From a virus, in IMG/VR virus record IMGVR_UViG_3300005549_000012, positions 1 to 63,143 of that record: a DNA stretch of 63,143 nt. One strand, 5' to 3'. Position 1 is the stretch's first letter. The number at the start of each line of letters is the position of its first letter. A program made the translations under genes and the position numbers. Shown here piece after piece: positions 1 through 7,644 of the stretch. The notes below the pieces were generated by a model. It searched no databases, was not told the DNA's origin, and saw only the letters and a program-made list of their open reading frames with translations.

Positions 1-428
1 ATAAGATAAACTTCAGGATTAAGGATGGTCACATTCAACTCCAACCAAAGCGGGATAATCGAGCTACAGGGCAGGTTAGGCGAGGCATGAAGAATGTCAA
101 GTAACCCAGACCGCGAACCCCGGCACTCCAGCTACGTCTGCCCCCCGGACGATACCTCGGAAGCCTACCGCTTGGGCTGGGTAGCGGAGGCTACCTCAGA
201 AGGACTTGCTTATCTAAACACCCAGCCGGGCTTCAACCAACTCGACCGTGCTATCGACATCATCTCAGGCCAACTCAACGAGCAGCTACCGGGCAACACC
301 GCTGCTGGCGGCGCTATGTCCAAGATCAGAGCTAACATTGTCAAGAGAGCCTTGAACGAGCAGATCAGCGTTCTCACCGATCTTCGGGACTTCTGGATGT
401 TTGAAACCAGCGACAAGACCCGCTGGGA
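1..428. repeat. Left copy of inexact terminal repeat
   Basis: Bases 1-428 align without gaps to 62716-63143. Positions 1-113 are identical. From 114 to about 360 there are roughly 29 substitutions by my count, and the last ~68 bases are identical again. Inside the portal reading frame almost all changes are synonymous; only residues 10 (Arg/Gln) and 12 (Ser/Thr) differ. This fits a circular or circularly permuted genome whose assembly closed through two coexisting portal alleles. A true partial tandem duplication is the less likely alternative. Confidence 0.9.
3..104 (+). CDS. 3' end of small Cys-rich phage protein (cut by window start)
   Basis: This is the C-terminal 33 codons of the gene that is complete at 62625-62819; the overlapping nucleotides are identical. 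The stop codon overlaps the portal start (ATG at 94), as in the right-end copy. It is broken only because the linear window starts inside it. Confidence 0.85.
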   Translation, partial: KINFRIKDGHIQLQPKRDNRATGQVRRGMKNVK

Positions 429-2136
429 ACATCAGACCACGATTCTCAACAATCTCACCAACGATTGGTATCACAATACGTTCGTTGATCTCTCTATAAA
501 GGAGGCTTTGCAATATGCAGCCGCTCTCGGCAAGGGTTATCTCAGTCCCTTCTGGAAATCCAACGCAAGACGTAGAGGAGTTGGAGACATTGCTCTCCAA
601 AGCTATGGGGCTAGAGACGTTCTACCTATCCAGCTACCGAGCAACCACAACCTCCAAGAAGCCTACGCCGTCATCATTAAAGACGAACTGCCCATCACCG
701 TAGCTTGGAGACAGTGGCCTCATCTACAACATCGCATTACCCCTGATCGAGACTTGCCGACAACCGCCAGCGATAGGGGCCAGTCTATCTGGGCCAAGAC
801 AGGCCGGACTCTAATGGATCTCATTGGCTCCCCCAAGAACCGGGAAGACGAAGAAACACCGTTTCCAACCGTTGATGTCAACTATATCTACATCGATGAT
901 TTCTCGATAAACACTTCTGGGATGACCCGGCCTATGGGCCAACCGGGGACTTCCTTCTACTACGAAGTACCTTCGCTCGGCAGTGATATTCCTGCTGGGC
1001 ATACGACCACCAACCAGACTACCTATCGTAAAGCTGAGCGATCTGATTGCCAGCTTTACCCCAACCGTCGCCTGATAATCTGCACCAAGACCTGTATCAT
1101 CTACGATGGTCCTTCTTATTGGTGGCACGGCCAAGTCCCCCTTGTCAGCTTCTCTATGGACGAGTGGGTCTGGAACTACCTCGGCTTCTCTCTGGTTCTC
1201 GAAGTCGCCTCCATTAGCGATAGCTTCAACGAGCATCTTAGGAACATAGATGACAGTGCTTCCGTTCGGCTCAACCCGCCGATGCTCTGGGATAAGAACG
1301 CTATCGCGGCTACGGACGCTGATAGGTTCAACACACGTCGCCCTGGCATGAAGATGCGTTATGACAACTTCAAGAACGAGAACCCGATTAAGTTTCCTGT
1401 TGCTCCTCAGCAGTACGACGTTCCGCCTTGGATCATCTCTGAATACGTTCCCTTTCTGAAGAACCTCATCGGTGATCTACTAGGTGTGCCTGATCTCAAG
1501 TCTCTCGCCAAAGCCAAACAAGTCCCCGGTGGTGATGCAATCGAGAAGCTGATGGAGATGGCTGGTCCAATCGTTCGTGGAATGTCTCGCTCTATGGAAC
1601 GCTCGCTACGCGGTCTTGGTCAGCAGGTAGGCCCAATGTTCTTCCAGTTCTACGATACTCAGCGGAGAATCTGGGTCATGGGCCAAGACGGGATAACCGA
1701 GCAGGACTATGACTTCGATCCCGGTTCAATCATCCCGGCCAACGAGCAGGGCTTCGTTCAAACCCGGATGGAGCGGGCTAGAACGCATATGCACAATTTC
1801 AACTTCAGGATAACCCCTGGTTCATTACATCAGCTTAATCAGACCTCTAGGAAGTTGCTGTATCTACAGCTCATGCGCTCAGGTTTTCCAATCGATCCTG
1901 AAACCGTTTCAACCGCTCTCGACATCCCGAACTGGGGCCACCTGCAAGGCAACACCGTTCTCGAGAAGTGGGGCCAGTGGAAAGACCTTGAGGCTACGAT
2001 TGCAGATCAGATGGCCCAAGCCGCGCAGGGTGCCGGTCAAGGCAAAGGCGGCGGTCGTAAACCGTCGTCGCAATCTCTCCCTCGCATACAATCAAAAGAT
2101 GGAGGGCAGAGAACGACTATTAGTGAGAGCAAATGA
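94..2136 (+). CDS. Portal protein
   Basis: The 680-residue product is read as the portal, the dodecameric ring at one capsid vertex through which DNA is packaged and ejected. The basis is its position straight after the large terminase (through the circular closure) and before scaffold and capsid genes, its size (podovirus portals are typically 500-750 residues), and an aromatic, Arg-rich middle followed by a helical region around residues 450-520 that fits a portal stem. The start ATG overlaps the stop of the preceding gene. The C terminus is a low-complexity Gly/Gln/Lys tail ending RTTISESK, which is repeated at the end of the following endonuclease gene. The stop overlaps that gene's ATG. 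A second N-terminal allele lies at 62809-63143. I cannot assign a portal subfamily. Confidence 0.8.
   Translation: MSSNPDREPRHSSYVCPPDDTSEAYRLGWVAEATSEGLAYLNTQPGFNQLDRAIDIISGQLNEQLPGNTAAGGAMSKIRANIVKRALNEQISVLTDLRDFWMFETSDKTRWEHQTTILNNLTNDWYHNTFVDLSIKEALQYAAALGKGYLSPFWKSNARRRGVGDIALQSYGARDVLPIQLPSNHNLQEAYAVIIKDELPITVAWRQWPHLQHRITPDRDLPTTASDRGQSIWAKTGRTLMDLIGSPKNREDEETPFPTVDVNYIYIDDFSINTSGMTRPMGQPGTSFYYEVPSLGSDIPAGHTTTNQTTYRKAERSDCQLYPNRRLIICTKTCIIYDGPSYWWHGQVPLVSFSMDEWVWNYLGFSLVLEVASISDSFNEHLRNIDDSASVRLNPPMLWDKNAIAATDADRFNTRRPGMKMRYDNFKNENPIKFPVAPQQYDVPPWIISEYVPFLKNLIGDLLGVPDLKSLAKAKQVPGGDAIEKLMEMAGPIVRGMSRSMERSLRGLGQQVGPMFFQFYDTQRRIWVMGQDGITEQDYDFDPGSIIPANEQGFVQTRMERARTHMHNFNFRITPGSLHQLNQTSRKLLYLQLMRSGFPIDPETVSTALDIPNWGHLQGNTVLEKWGQWKDLEATIADQMAQAAQGAGQGKGGGRKPSSQSLPRIQSKDGGQRTTISESK
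2110..2136 (+). repeat. Portal C-terminal tail, copy 1 (recoded)
   Basis: Nine codons (RTTISESK plus stop) match 3027-3053 exactly at protein level. The first seven codons all differ in DNA (AGA/CGT, ACG/ACT, ACT/ACG, ATT/ATC, AGT/AGC, GAG/GAA, AGC/AGT); only the Lys and stop codons are the same. Both copies end in AAATGA, whose ATG starts the next gene. Confidence 0.9.
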
Positions 2137-3053
2137 TGCCGAAGCCTGTATATATTTATACATTGGTTGACCCTCGTAATAGTGAGGTTCGATACGTTGG
2201 AATAACCTCTCATCTTGCTCGTAGGATGAGAGAACATCTCAAGAAATCTCATTATACACGTTCTCATAGAGCCCATTGGATACGGGGGCTCCTCCGGTCA
2301 GACTTGAAGCCTATAATGCGGGTTATGCTGGTTGCAGAGATGGTAGATGGCCCTGAGTATGAACGCCAGGTGATTCGGTATATGCTGAACGACGGGATAA
2401 GGCTGCTCAACAAAACCATAGGTGGAGACGGTCAGATACTACAGGAGTACCGGGATGCCATAGGACGGGCTGCTAAAAAGCGCTGGGAAAATCCAGCATA
2501 CAGAAAGTGGATGCTGGAACAGTCTCGGAAAGGGGCTGCTGCTACCCGTGAAATAAGAAAGCGTATTCCAGACCCTCGTAAAGGAACTAAATTATCTGAT
2601 GCCCATAAGATGAGGGTTAGCGAAGGGGTGCGCCGTGCTATGACCCCAGAGTATCGGGCTAAGATGAGTGCCGTAAAGAGGGGCAAGTTGATGTATGCTC
2701 AAACTGCTGAGTCTAAGGCCAATATAGCTGTGGGGGTGAAAGCATATTTCTCCAACAATCCCAAGGCCAAAGTTCATCTTCGTGTAAAGACCCTTCAACA
2801 ATTTGCTGACCCAGTAGCTAGGGCGTATCACAAGAAGGCGTGTGAGAAATGGGCAGCTTCAAGAGAGAAGCCCGTAGTTTGTGCCAAGGGACATGATTTA
2901 GCCACCCATAAGTATGTAAGGCCAAGCGGCAGGTTAGAGTGTAGATTGTGTAGCGCTATTACCTTTCGCTTATGGAGGGCATCACACCTAAGGCCCAGCC
3001 GTGCCAAAGTACAGAACGAAGGTGATCGTACTACGATCAGCGAAAGTAAATGA
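2133..3053 (+). CDS. GIY-YIG homing endonuclease with NUMOD3-like repeats
   Basis: The 306-residue protein has an N-terminal GIY-YIG nuclease domain: YIY at residues 7-9, YVG at 21-23, followed by the basic LARRMREH helix, a PEYERQ segment with the expected glutamate, and LLNKTIGG with the conserved Asn. Downstream are repeated NUMOD3-like DNA-binding modules (LSDAHKMRVSEGV near residue 155, TAESKANIAVGV near 195) and a C-terminal CxxC pair (C.KGHDLATHK...CRLC). Base composition is more AT-rich than the flanking structural genes, a sign of transfer. Its ATG overlaps the portal stop, and its last eight residues reproduce the portal C terminus. Free-standing HENs spread by cutting element-free alleles; the target is presumably the 3' end of portal. 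Confidence 0.9.
   Translation: MMPKPVYIYTLVDPRNSEVRYVGITSHLARRMREHLKKSHYTRSHRAHWIRGLLRSDLKPIMRVMLVAEMVDGPEYERQVIRYMLNDGIRLLNKTIGGDGQILQEYRDAIGRAAKKRWENPAYRKWMLEQSRKGAAATREIRKRIPDPRKGTKLSDAHKMRVSEGVRRAMTPEYRAKMSAVKRGKLMYAQTAESKANIAVGVKAYFSNNPKAKVHLRVKTLQQFADPVARAYHKKACEKWAASREKPVVCAKGHDLATHKYVRPSGRLECRLCSAITFRLWRASHLRPSRAKVQNEGDRTTISESK
3027..3053 (+). repeat. Portal C-terminal tail, copy 2
   Basis: Second copy of the RTTISESK-stop segment, forming the last codons of the GIY-YIG gene and overlapping the ATG of the next gene (3050). This is probably the ancestral portal end displaced by insertion. Confidence 0.85.
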
Positions 3054-3274
3054 GCCAACCAACCCCCCGCCTCCGAAAGCAACCCTGCATCGAGCGCACC
3101 CGAGCGTTTGAGCAAACCAGCTATCGCGGTGATCCCCACGAGATCATCGACTACCTTCTGAACCTCCGCGAAAACGGCACCATCCACATCCATGTCAACC
3201 AAGGGGTAGCGGTCATAACCGAGTGGGACCACAACCACCAGCGCAATAAACCTGTTGACACTAATCCTGTTTAG
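3050..3274 (+). CDS. Small hypothetical protein (74 aa)
   Basis: I do not recognise it. It is a polar 74-residue protein with a hydrophobic central strand (IHIHVNQGVAVITEW). Its ATG overlaps the endonuclease stop in the motif AAATGA, exactly as the endonuclease ATG overlaps the portal stop. It therefore probably followed portal directly before the insertion and is translated by coupling. Confidence 0.65.
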   Translation: MSQPTPRLRKQPCIERTRAFEQTSYRGDPHEIIDYLLNLRENGTIHIHVNQGVAVITEWDHNHQRNKPVDTNPV

Positions 3275-3330
3275 CTGTACCGTCAGCTTGTAGTTGCATA
3301 AGTAGCTTCCCGGTCCGACGTTAGAAAACG

Positions 3331-3361
3331 AGGCCACTGACCATCCGGTTGGTGGCCTTTT
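3331..3361 (+). terminator. Putative intrinsic terminator / attenuator
   Basis: A 7-bp stem (AGGCCAC, 3331-3337, with GTGGCCT, 3352-3358) closes a 14-nt loop and runs into TTTT. It ends six bases before the next ATG, so it may only attenuate transcription of capsid genes. Confidence 0.55.
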
Positions 3362-3366
3362 GCCGT

Positions 3367-3582
3367 ATGCCGTGGTCATCTACAGATGCGAAACGTCACA
3401 CTCGCAAAGCCAAGTCATCAAAACAACGCCGTCAATGGGCACATGTTGCTAACAGTGTGCTCAGGCGTACTGGTGGCGAAGGCCGAGCCGTCGCTGCTGC
3501 GAACTCAGTCTTAAAGAAAGGAGGCAAACCAATGGATCGTCAGAACCGACGCAAAAAGGGTCGAAAGGGCAAACGCCGCTAG
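3367..3582 (+). CDS. Small basic phage protein near portal (71 aa)
   Basis: The 71-residue product resembles a small protein often found near phage portal genes, with the pattern K.KRRQWAHVANSVL followed by G.G.A...AN.VLK. Its function is unknown. The C-terminal 15 residues are almost all Lys/Arg/Gly. I chose ATG 3367 because upstream in-frame codons lie inside the terminator hairpin. No good Shine-Dalgarno is visible. Confidence 0.65.
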   Translation: MPWSSTDAKRHTRKAKSSKQRRQWAHVANSVLRRTGGEGRAVAAANSVLKKGGKPMDRQNRRKKGRKGKRR

Positions 3583-3673
3583 ACCTGTCTTTCCTGTTCC
3601 GCTTAAAGATCGCTCTTATATCAAGGGCTGATCCCCGGCGACAGCAGGGTGGCGTTAAACAGGAGGGACCGTC

Positions 3674-3817
3674 ATGGTTCCTCCACTTTACAAAGTTGGA
3701 GGCTCCATCATGGATGAGCCGGAAGACGAGGAGAACATTATGTTGGTAAACGATCAGCGAGAAAAGCGGAAGAAAAAGAGAGGCAAGAAGGCCCGCATAA
3801 GCAGGCCGTCGAACTAG
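3674..3817 (+). CDS. Small charged protein (47 aa)
   Basis: A short ORF with a strong AGGAGG site eight bases before ATG 3674. It encodes a VPPLYKVGGS N terminus, an acidic centre (EPEDEEN) and a very basic C terminus (EKRKKKRGKK). Function unknown. An internal ATG at 3710 is the alternative start. Confidence 0.6.
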   Translation: MVPPLYKVGGSIMDEPEDEENIMLVNDQREKRKKKRGKKARISRPSN

Positions 3818-3849
3818 GGCTGCCTCGCTATCTCGACGTGAATAGGGAT

Positions 3850-3884
3850 CGGGAGAGGCTGGGCATTTCAACTTGCCTCTCCCG
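3850..3884 (+). other. Stable RNA hairpin
   Basis: A 10-bp perfect stem (CGGGAGAGGC with GCCTCTCCCG) and a 15-nt loop lie between two small genes. There is no U-tract, so it is more likely an mRNA processing or stability element than a terminator. Confidence 0.5.
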
Positions 3885-3893
3885 CTAACTCAA

Positions 3894-4037
3894 ATGAGAA
3901 AGCAACGAATGAAAAAGAAGCGAACGATCACAACCAAGTACGGGGAAACCGACGAAGGCAAGCCGGTCTATCGCACCGAAGAAGCCGTTCCCCGCCGCAA
4001 GATTCGAGGACTCCAACGCCAGCTAAAGAGGCGCTAA
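3894..4037 (+). CDS. Small basic protein (47 aa)
   Basis: Highly basic ORF starting MRKQRMKKKR and ending RGLQRQLKRR, with an acidic middle. It lies between other small genes of the capsid operon with the same codon usage. Function unknown; DNA binding or a capsid-interior role is only a guess. Confidence 0.5.
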   Translation: MRKQRMKKKRTITTKYGETDEGKPVYRTEEAVPRRKIRGLQRQLKRR

Positions 4038-4052
4038 TTACATAAGGCTATC

Positions 4053-4346
4053 ATGTCAGCAATGCCCCCAATTCCCGGTGCTCAGCCTGCTCAGCAAGCC
4101 ATGCCTGATCTCTCAGGACTGGCTGCTGGCGGTGCTGCGCCCCAGCCCGATCCTTCCACTCAGTTCATGCAACTGGCCAAGCAGCTTGAAGACCAGGCGA
4201 TGGCAATCGCATCGGCTCACCCGCAGTTTGCGAAGTCAGCCGAAGCAATCAAGAAAGCCATCCAGCAGGGAACAGTTGAAGTAGTTGGGTCAATGCAGCA
4301 ACCGGCTTCTCAGAGTCCAGATGCAGGTGTGAACTACAATGGATGA
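4053..4346 (+). CDS. Hypothetical protein upstream of scaffold (97 aa)
   Basis: Begins with a Pro/Ala/Gln/Gly-rich low-complexity stretch (residues 1-35), then a predicted helix (FMQLAKQLEDQAMAIA) and a disordered C terminus. Such short proteins are common between portal and scaffold in environmental phages; a minor capsid or chaperone role is possible but unproven. Confidence 0.65.
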   Translation: MSAMPPIPGAQPAQQAMPDLSGLAAGGAAPQPDPSTQFMQLAKQLEDQAMAIASAHPQFAKSAEAIKKAIQQGTVEVVGSMQQPASQSPDAGVNYNG

Positions 4347-4412
4347 CCTTTGAGGCTGTAATCAATAACCCTGAACCGTTCTGACCCTTTCTCGTCAGAC
4401 AGGAGGAACGCA

Positions 4413-5270
4413 ATGCCGACTAAGAAGTATACGAAGGAAGAACTCGAATCGTGGGTCAATTCTATGGGACTGCCCGACGATAAGAAAGCAACCCTGCTCT
4501 CAGCCCTCGGAGACGAAGCCGTGCTGGGTCATGTTGGTGAATCAATCCTGATGCGCCAAGACTACGACCGCAGCTACGGTGAGTTGACCCGAGAGCGGGA
4601 GAATCTGCAATCGAAGCAGCAGGAAGTTCTCGACATGGAGAAGCAGCTTGTCGAGTGGCGAGATGAGAACAATCCGAAGTTCTCTCAGGCTCTCGAAGAA
4701 AGCGAAAGGTTGAAGAAGGAGTTGAAGACCTTGACGGATGCCTATATTGGAAAGGGTGGCTCTGTTTCAGAACTGTCAACCGGCACGCCACCGCCGCCTG
4801 CCAAGCCCGACGACAAGCCTCCCTTCGACACATCCAGCTTCGTCAGCAAAGACGATCTCTCCAAGGTCGTCCCTGCGCTGACCCAGTGGCCGGTTCAGTT
4901 CCAACGCATTGCCCAAGAGCACTTCAAGCTAACCGGCGAATACCCCGATGGCGAGAAGATTCTTGCAGAGGTCTACAAGGGCAAATCTGCTCAGCAAGCA
5001 TGGGAAGATACTCATGGTATCCCAGCCATCCGAGCGCAGAAACAGCAGGAGCATTTCGAGGCCGAACTGAAAGCAGCCCGAGAAGACGAACGAGCAAAAG
5101 TCATGACCGAAATGGCCGTTGATCCCGCAGCCCGCAGAGACAACGCCACCGGCAGCTTCAGCTCAGCCCTTGCCCTCGCCAACGAAGACCCCTCGGCAGC
5201 AGTCGTTGCCGACCAGAACTCAAGAGCAAAAGCAGCAAAGCTCCTTGAGGGCTTCGATCCCCGGTTGTAG
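4413..5270 (+). CDS. Putative capsid scaffolding protein
   Basis: The 285-residue protein sits directly before the major capsid gene and has a scaffold-like build: a helical N terminus, a coiled coil around residues 50-110 (ELTRERENLQSKQQEVLDME), a Pro-rich linker near 125-135 (TPPPPAKPDDKPP) and an Ala/charged helical C terminus. Scaffolds guide procapsid assembly and then leave or are degraded; no protease gene is evident nearby. A good AGGAGG site precedes ATG 4413. Confidence 0.7.
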   Translation: MPTKKYTKEELESWVNSMGLPDDKKATLLSALGDEAVLGHVGESILMRQDYDRSYGELTRERENLQSKQQEVLDMEKQLVEWRDENNPKFSQALEESERLKKELKTLTDAYIGKGGSVSELSTGTPPPPAKPDDKPPFDTSSFVSKDDLSKVVPALTQWPVQFQRIAQEHFKLTGEYPDGEKILAEVYKGKSAQQAWEDTHGIPAIRAQKQQEHFEAELKAAREDERAKVMTEMAVDPAARRDNATGSFSSALALANEDPSAAVVADQNSRAKAAKLLEGFDPRL

Positions 5271-5322
5271 CAGCGGGTACGCAAACTAACGGCGCACAAG
5301 CGCCTCTGATTGGAGAACAACC

Positions 5323-6456
5323 ATGCCAGGCTTTTCAGAGCTAACAGCAGTGACGCTTGCGGAGATTTGGCCCCGGAAACTCAGGGACAACTTCTTCCGA
5401 ACGGCACCGTTTCTAGCGTACCTCCGACGCAACCGATTGAAGTCCTACCCCGGTGGGGCTTTCATGCAGCAACCCGGCTTGTATGCTCCGCTGAAAGGCG
5501 GCGCCTACGCGCAAGGGGATACATTCAACCTTGCCAAGCCCCAGACGATCGACGCCACGGCGTTTGATCCGAAATACTACTACGTCAACGTTACCGAGTA
5601 CCTTGAGGAAATCGGTACTCAGGCCAAAGGGCCGATGAACGTTGTCAACCTTGTTGAAGCTCACTTGGACAACTCGATGAAGACGCTCAACGCTATCCTG
5701 AACATCGCGTTGTGGCGTCACGGCCAAGGCTCTGCTTCAACGATCACCGACAACAGAGTCACCCAGATCAACGGGATGTCGGAAGCCCTCAACAACGGCG
5801 TTGACAACTCATGGGATGGCAACGTTTTCCCGACCTACGGAACCAAGACCCGAGGCAGCGGCGTTGTTGGAACCGGCCTGAACTCAGTTCCCAAGTGGTT
5901 CGGCGACACTGCCGGCAACACCGGCACGATCACCTACAACAACCTGCTTGAGATGTATACCGCAGCGGGTCAGCGTGGGGTGTTCCCTGATCTCGGGATC
6001 TCGAACGCCGCTGTCTGGAACTTCATGCTCGAACGCATCCAGCCTCAGCAGAGGTTCATGGAACTCGGAACTGATCCGGTGTTCTGGGGAGCGCAGGCCA
6101 TCAAGCTGATGACTGTTTCGTTCCTCGTTGACGCCTACGCACCGTCAGCAATCTACGGAATCAACGACCCCGATCTGGGGAACTATCTGACCTCTACCTT
6201 CACGTCGGTTGCCTCGCCAACTGCTGCGAGCGGTCTGCCCAGCTCAACCACCGTCACGGTAGGCGAAGTTCTAGCCCTCCTGAACACTCAGCAATGGGAC
6301 TTCAGGATGAGCGACAACCCGCTCTACCAGTTCGGCTGGACCGGCTTCAAGGTCGCCCAGAATTCAACGATGGTCGCAGGCCAATCACTTGCGGCTGCTA
6401 ACTTCACTTGCGGGTCGCCTTGGGGCAGTAACGTCGCCTACGGCATCGGCTCGTAA
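5323..6456 (+). CDS. Major capsid protein (HK97-type fold likely)
   Basis: The 377-residue product is the best major capsid candidate: right size, directly after the scaffold, followed by decoration-type genes. The sequence starts with a Leu/Phe-rich helix (ELTAVTLAEIWPRKLRDNFF) and has many small and aromatic residues, including YYVNVTEYLEEIG near residue 85 that fits a capsid spine/P-domain. GGAGAA precedes the ATG. Identification rests on context and composition. Confidence 0.75.
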   Translation: MPGFSELTAVTLAEIWPRKLRDNFFRTAPFLAYLRRNRLKSYPGGAFMQQPGLYAPLKGGAYAQGDTFNLAKPQTIDATAFDPKYYYVNVTEYLEEIGTQAKGPMNVVNLVEAHLDNSMKTLNAILNIALWRHGQGSASTITDNRVTQINGMSEALNNGVDNSWDGNVFPTYGTKTRGSGVVGTGLNSVPKWFGDTAGNTGTITYNNLLEMYTAAGQRGVFPDLGISNAAVWNFMLERIQPQQRFMELGTDPVFWGAQAIKLMTVSFLVDAYAPSAIYGINDPDLGNYLTSTFTSVASPTAASGLPSSTTVTVGEVLALLNTQQWDFRMSDNPLYQFGWTGFKVAQNSTMVAGQSLAAANFTCGSPWGSNVAYGIGS

Positions 6457-6484
6457 CCTGTTGGGGAAAAGGAGATAGAACATT

Positions 6485-7099
6485 ATGCCTACTGGACCTT
6501 TCGGTGATATCGCCAAGCTCGATCTCAAATACCTCAACACCGTGAACGACCCCGAGGTAGGATCGAACATCGCGTCGGCTGTCCAGCCCCGTTTCGGCGG
6601 ACAGCTCGGCAAACTCATAGCAATCAACCATGCTGAGGCCCGGCAACTCAGCGATACTTCTATTGGCACCCTCTATGGGGGCTGGTATCAGTACGTCAAA
6701 GCTGTCACTGCGCTTGCGCGGGGAGACATCGTTGCATGGGACGTGGTAGCTAATACCGGGTTGACCGACTATGAAGTCACCCACACCATCGGCGCAACGC
6801 TTGAAGGCTACCTTGCCGGAATAGCCCTGAACACCGTGACCATCAATCAGTATTGCTGGATTCAGGTTCAAGGTTTGGCTGGCGTCAAGTACCGATCAAC
6901 CGTCACCAACAAGACCGCAGGTAACATCGTGCTTCAGGTCACGACAACCGCTACTGCTGATGCAATCGCAGATGCAACCGGAACCTATATCAGCGGCGGC
7001 ACGCTCGGCTTGAAGAACATCATCGGCTCAGCTTATGAAGCGCCGACCGATGCTGGCGTCAACCTGATCGTGATGAAGAACTTTCATCTAAACTGGTAG
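6485..7099 (+). CDS. Putative capsid decoration / head protein (204 aa)
   Basis: The protein is beta-rich, with alternating Thr/Val/Ile/Gly segments such as GNIVLQVTTTATADAIAD and a LARGDIVAWDV turn like that of phage decoration proteins which coat the capsid. It follows the capsid gene with an AAGGAG site. The next gene has a similar composition, so two related minor head proteins are likely. Confidence 0.6.
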   Translation: MPTGPFGDIAKLDLKYLNTVNDPEVGSNIASAVQPRFGGQLGKLIAINHAEARQLSDTSIGTLYGGWYQYVKAVTALARGDIVAWDVVANTGLTDYEVTHTIGATLEGYLAGIALNTVTINQYCWIQVQGLAGVKYRSTVTNKTAGNIVLQVTTTATADAIADATGTYISGGTLGLKNIIGSAYEAPTDAGVNLIVMKNFHLNW

Positions 7100-7110
7100 G
7101 GTCACTAACC

Positions 7111-7135
7111 CCTTCTGGCCTTGAGCCAGAGAAGG
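7111..7135 (+). promoter_or_regulatory. Hairpin overlapping a Shine-Dalgarno
   Basis: CCTT-CTGGC pairs with GCCAG-AG-AAGG around a 5-nt loop. The 3' strand contains the start of the GAAGGAG ribosome site of the gene at 7147, so folding could tune its translation. Confidence 0.4.
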
Positions 7136-7146
7136 AGAAAAACGTC

Positions 7147-7641
7147 ATGGCCGTAACCTTGACCAAACTGTACGAGGATGTCTGGAGTAAGACCCGAATC
7201 GTCGGCGTCCAGATCGCTTTCGACACGAGCTATCCAACGGGGGGCTATGGAGCCTCCCTTGGGCTTTCTGCCCAGAGAATCGGCTTCGCTAAAGCTGGTG
7301 ACATCTTTGGAGCCCTGCTGATCGGCTTGAACGCCGCAGCTTCGGGTGTAGCCTGGGTAGTTTGGGACTACACCAACAAGAAACTGATGGCGCTACGAGG
7401 AGGAACCGGAACTATAACCGGCAACGTCACGGTTGTCGGCGGGGCCATCGGCGAGGCAATCGGGATCAACCCCGATAGCAACGCCGGGGTCTTGTCGAAA
7501 GCTGCTGCGACTAATCGCACGATCCCAATCGCTACCTTCCTCGGTGCTTCTCCCTCGGTCACTCAGCAACCATTGGCTGAGGTCAGCAACACTACCAATC
7601 TGTCCGCCGTAACCTGTCGAATGGAGTTCCGAGGTAGATAG
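7147..7641 (+). CDS. Second putative minor head protein (164 aa)
   Basis: A beta-rich, Gly/Ala/Val-rich 164-residue product (MALRGGTGTITGNVTVVGG near residues 79-97, AEVSNTTNLSAVTCRMEF at the end). Position after the first decoration-like protein and before the adaptor suggests a capsid surface protein. No catalytic motif seen. Confidence 0.55.
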   Translation: MAVTLTKLYEDVWSKTRIVGVQIAFDTSYPTGGYGASLGLSAQRIGFAKAGDIFGALLIGLNAAASGVAWVVWDYTNKKLMALRGGTGTITGNVTVVGGAIGEAIGINPDSNAGVLSKAAATNRTIPIATFLGASPSVTQQPLAEVSNTTNLSAVTCRMEFRGR

Positions 7642-7644
7642 TGA

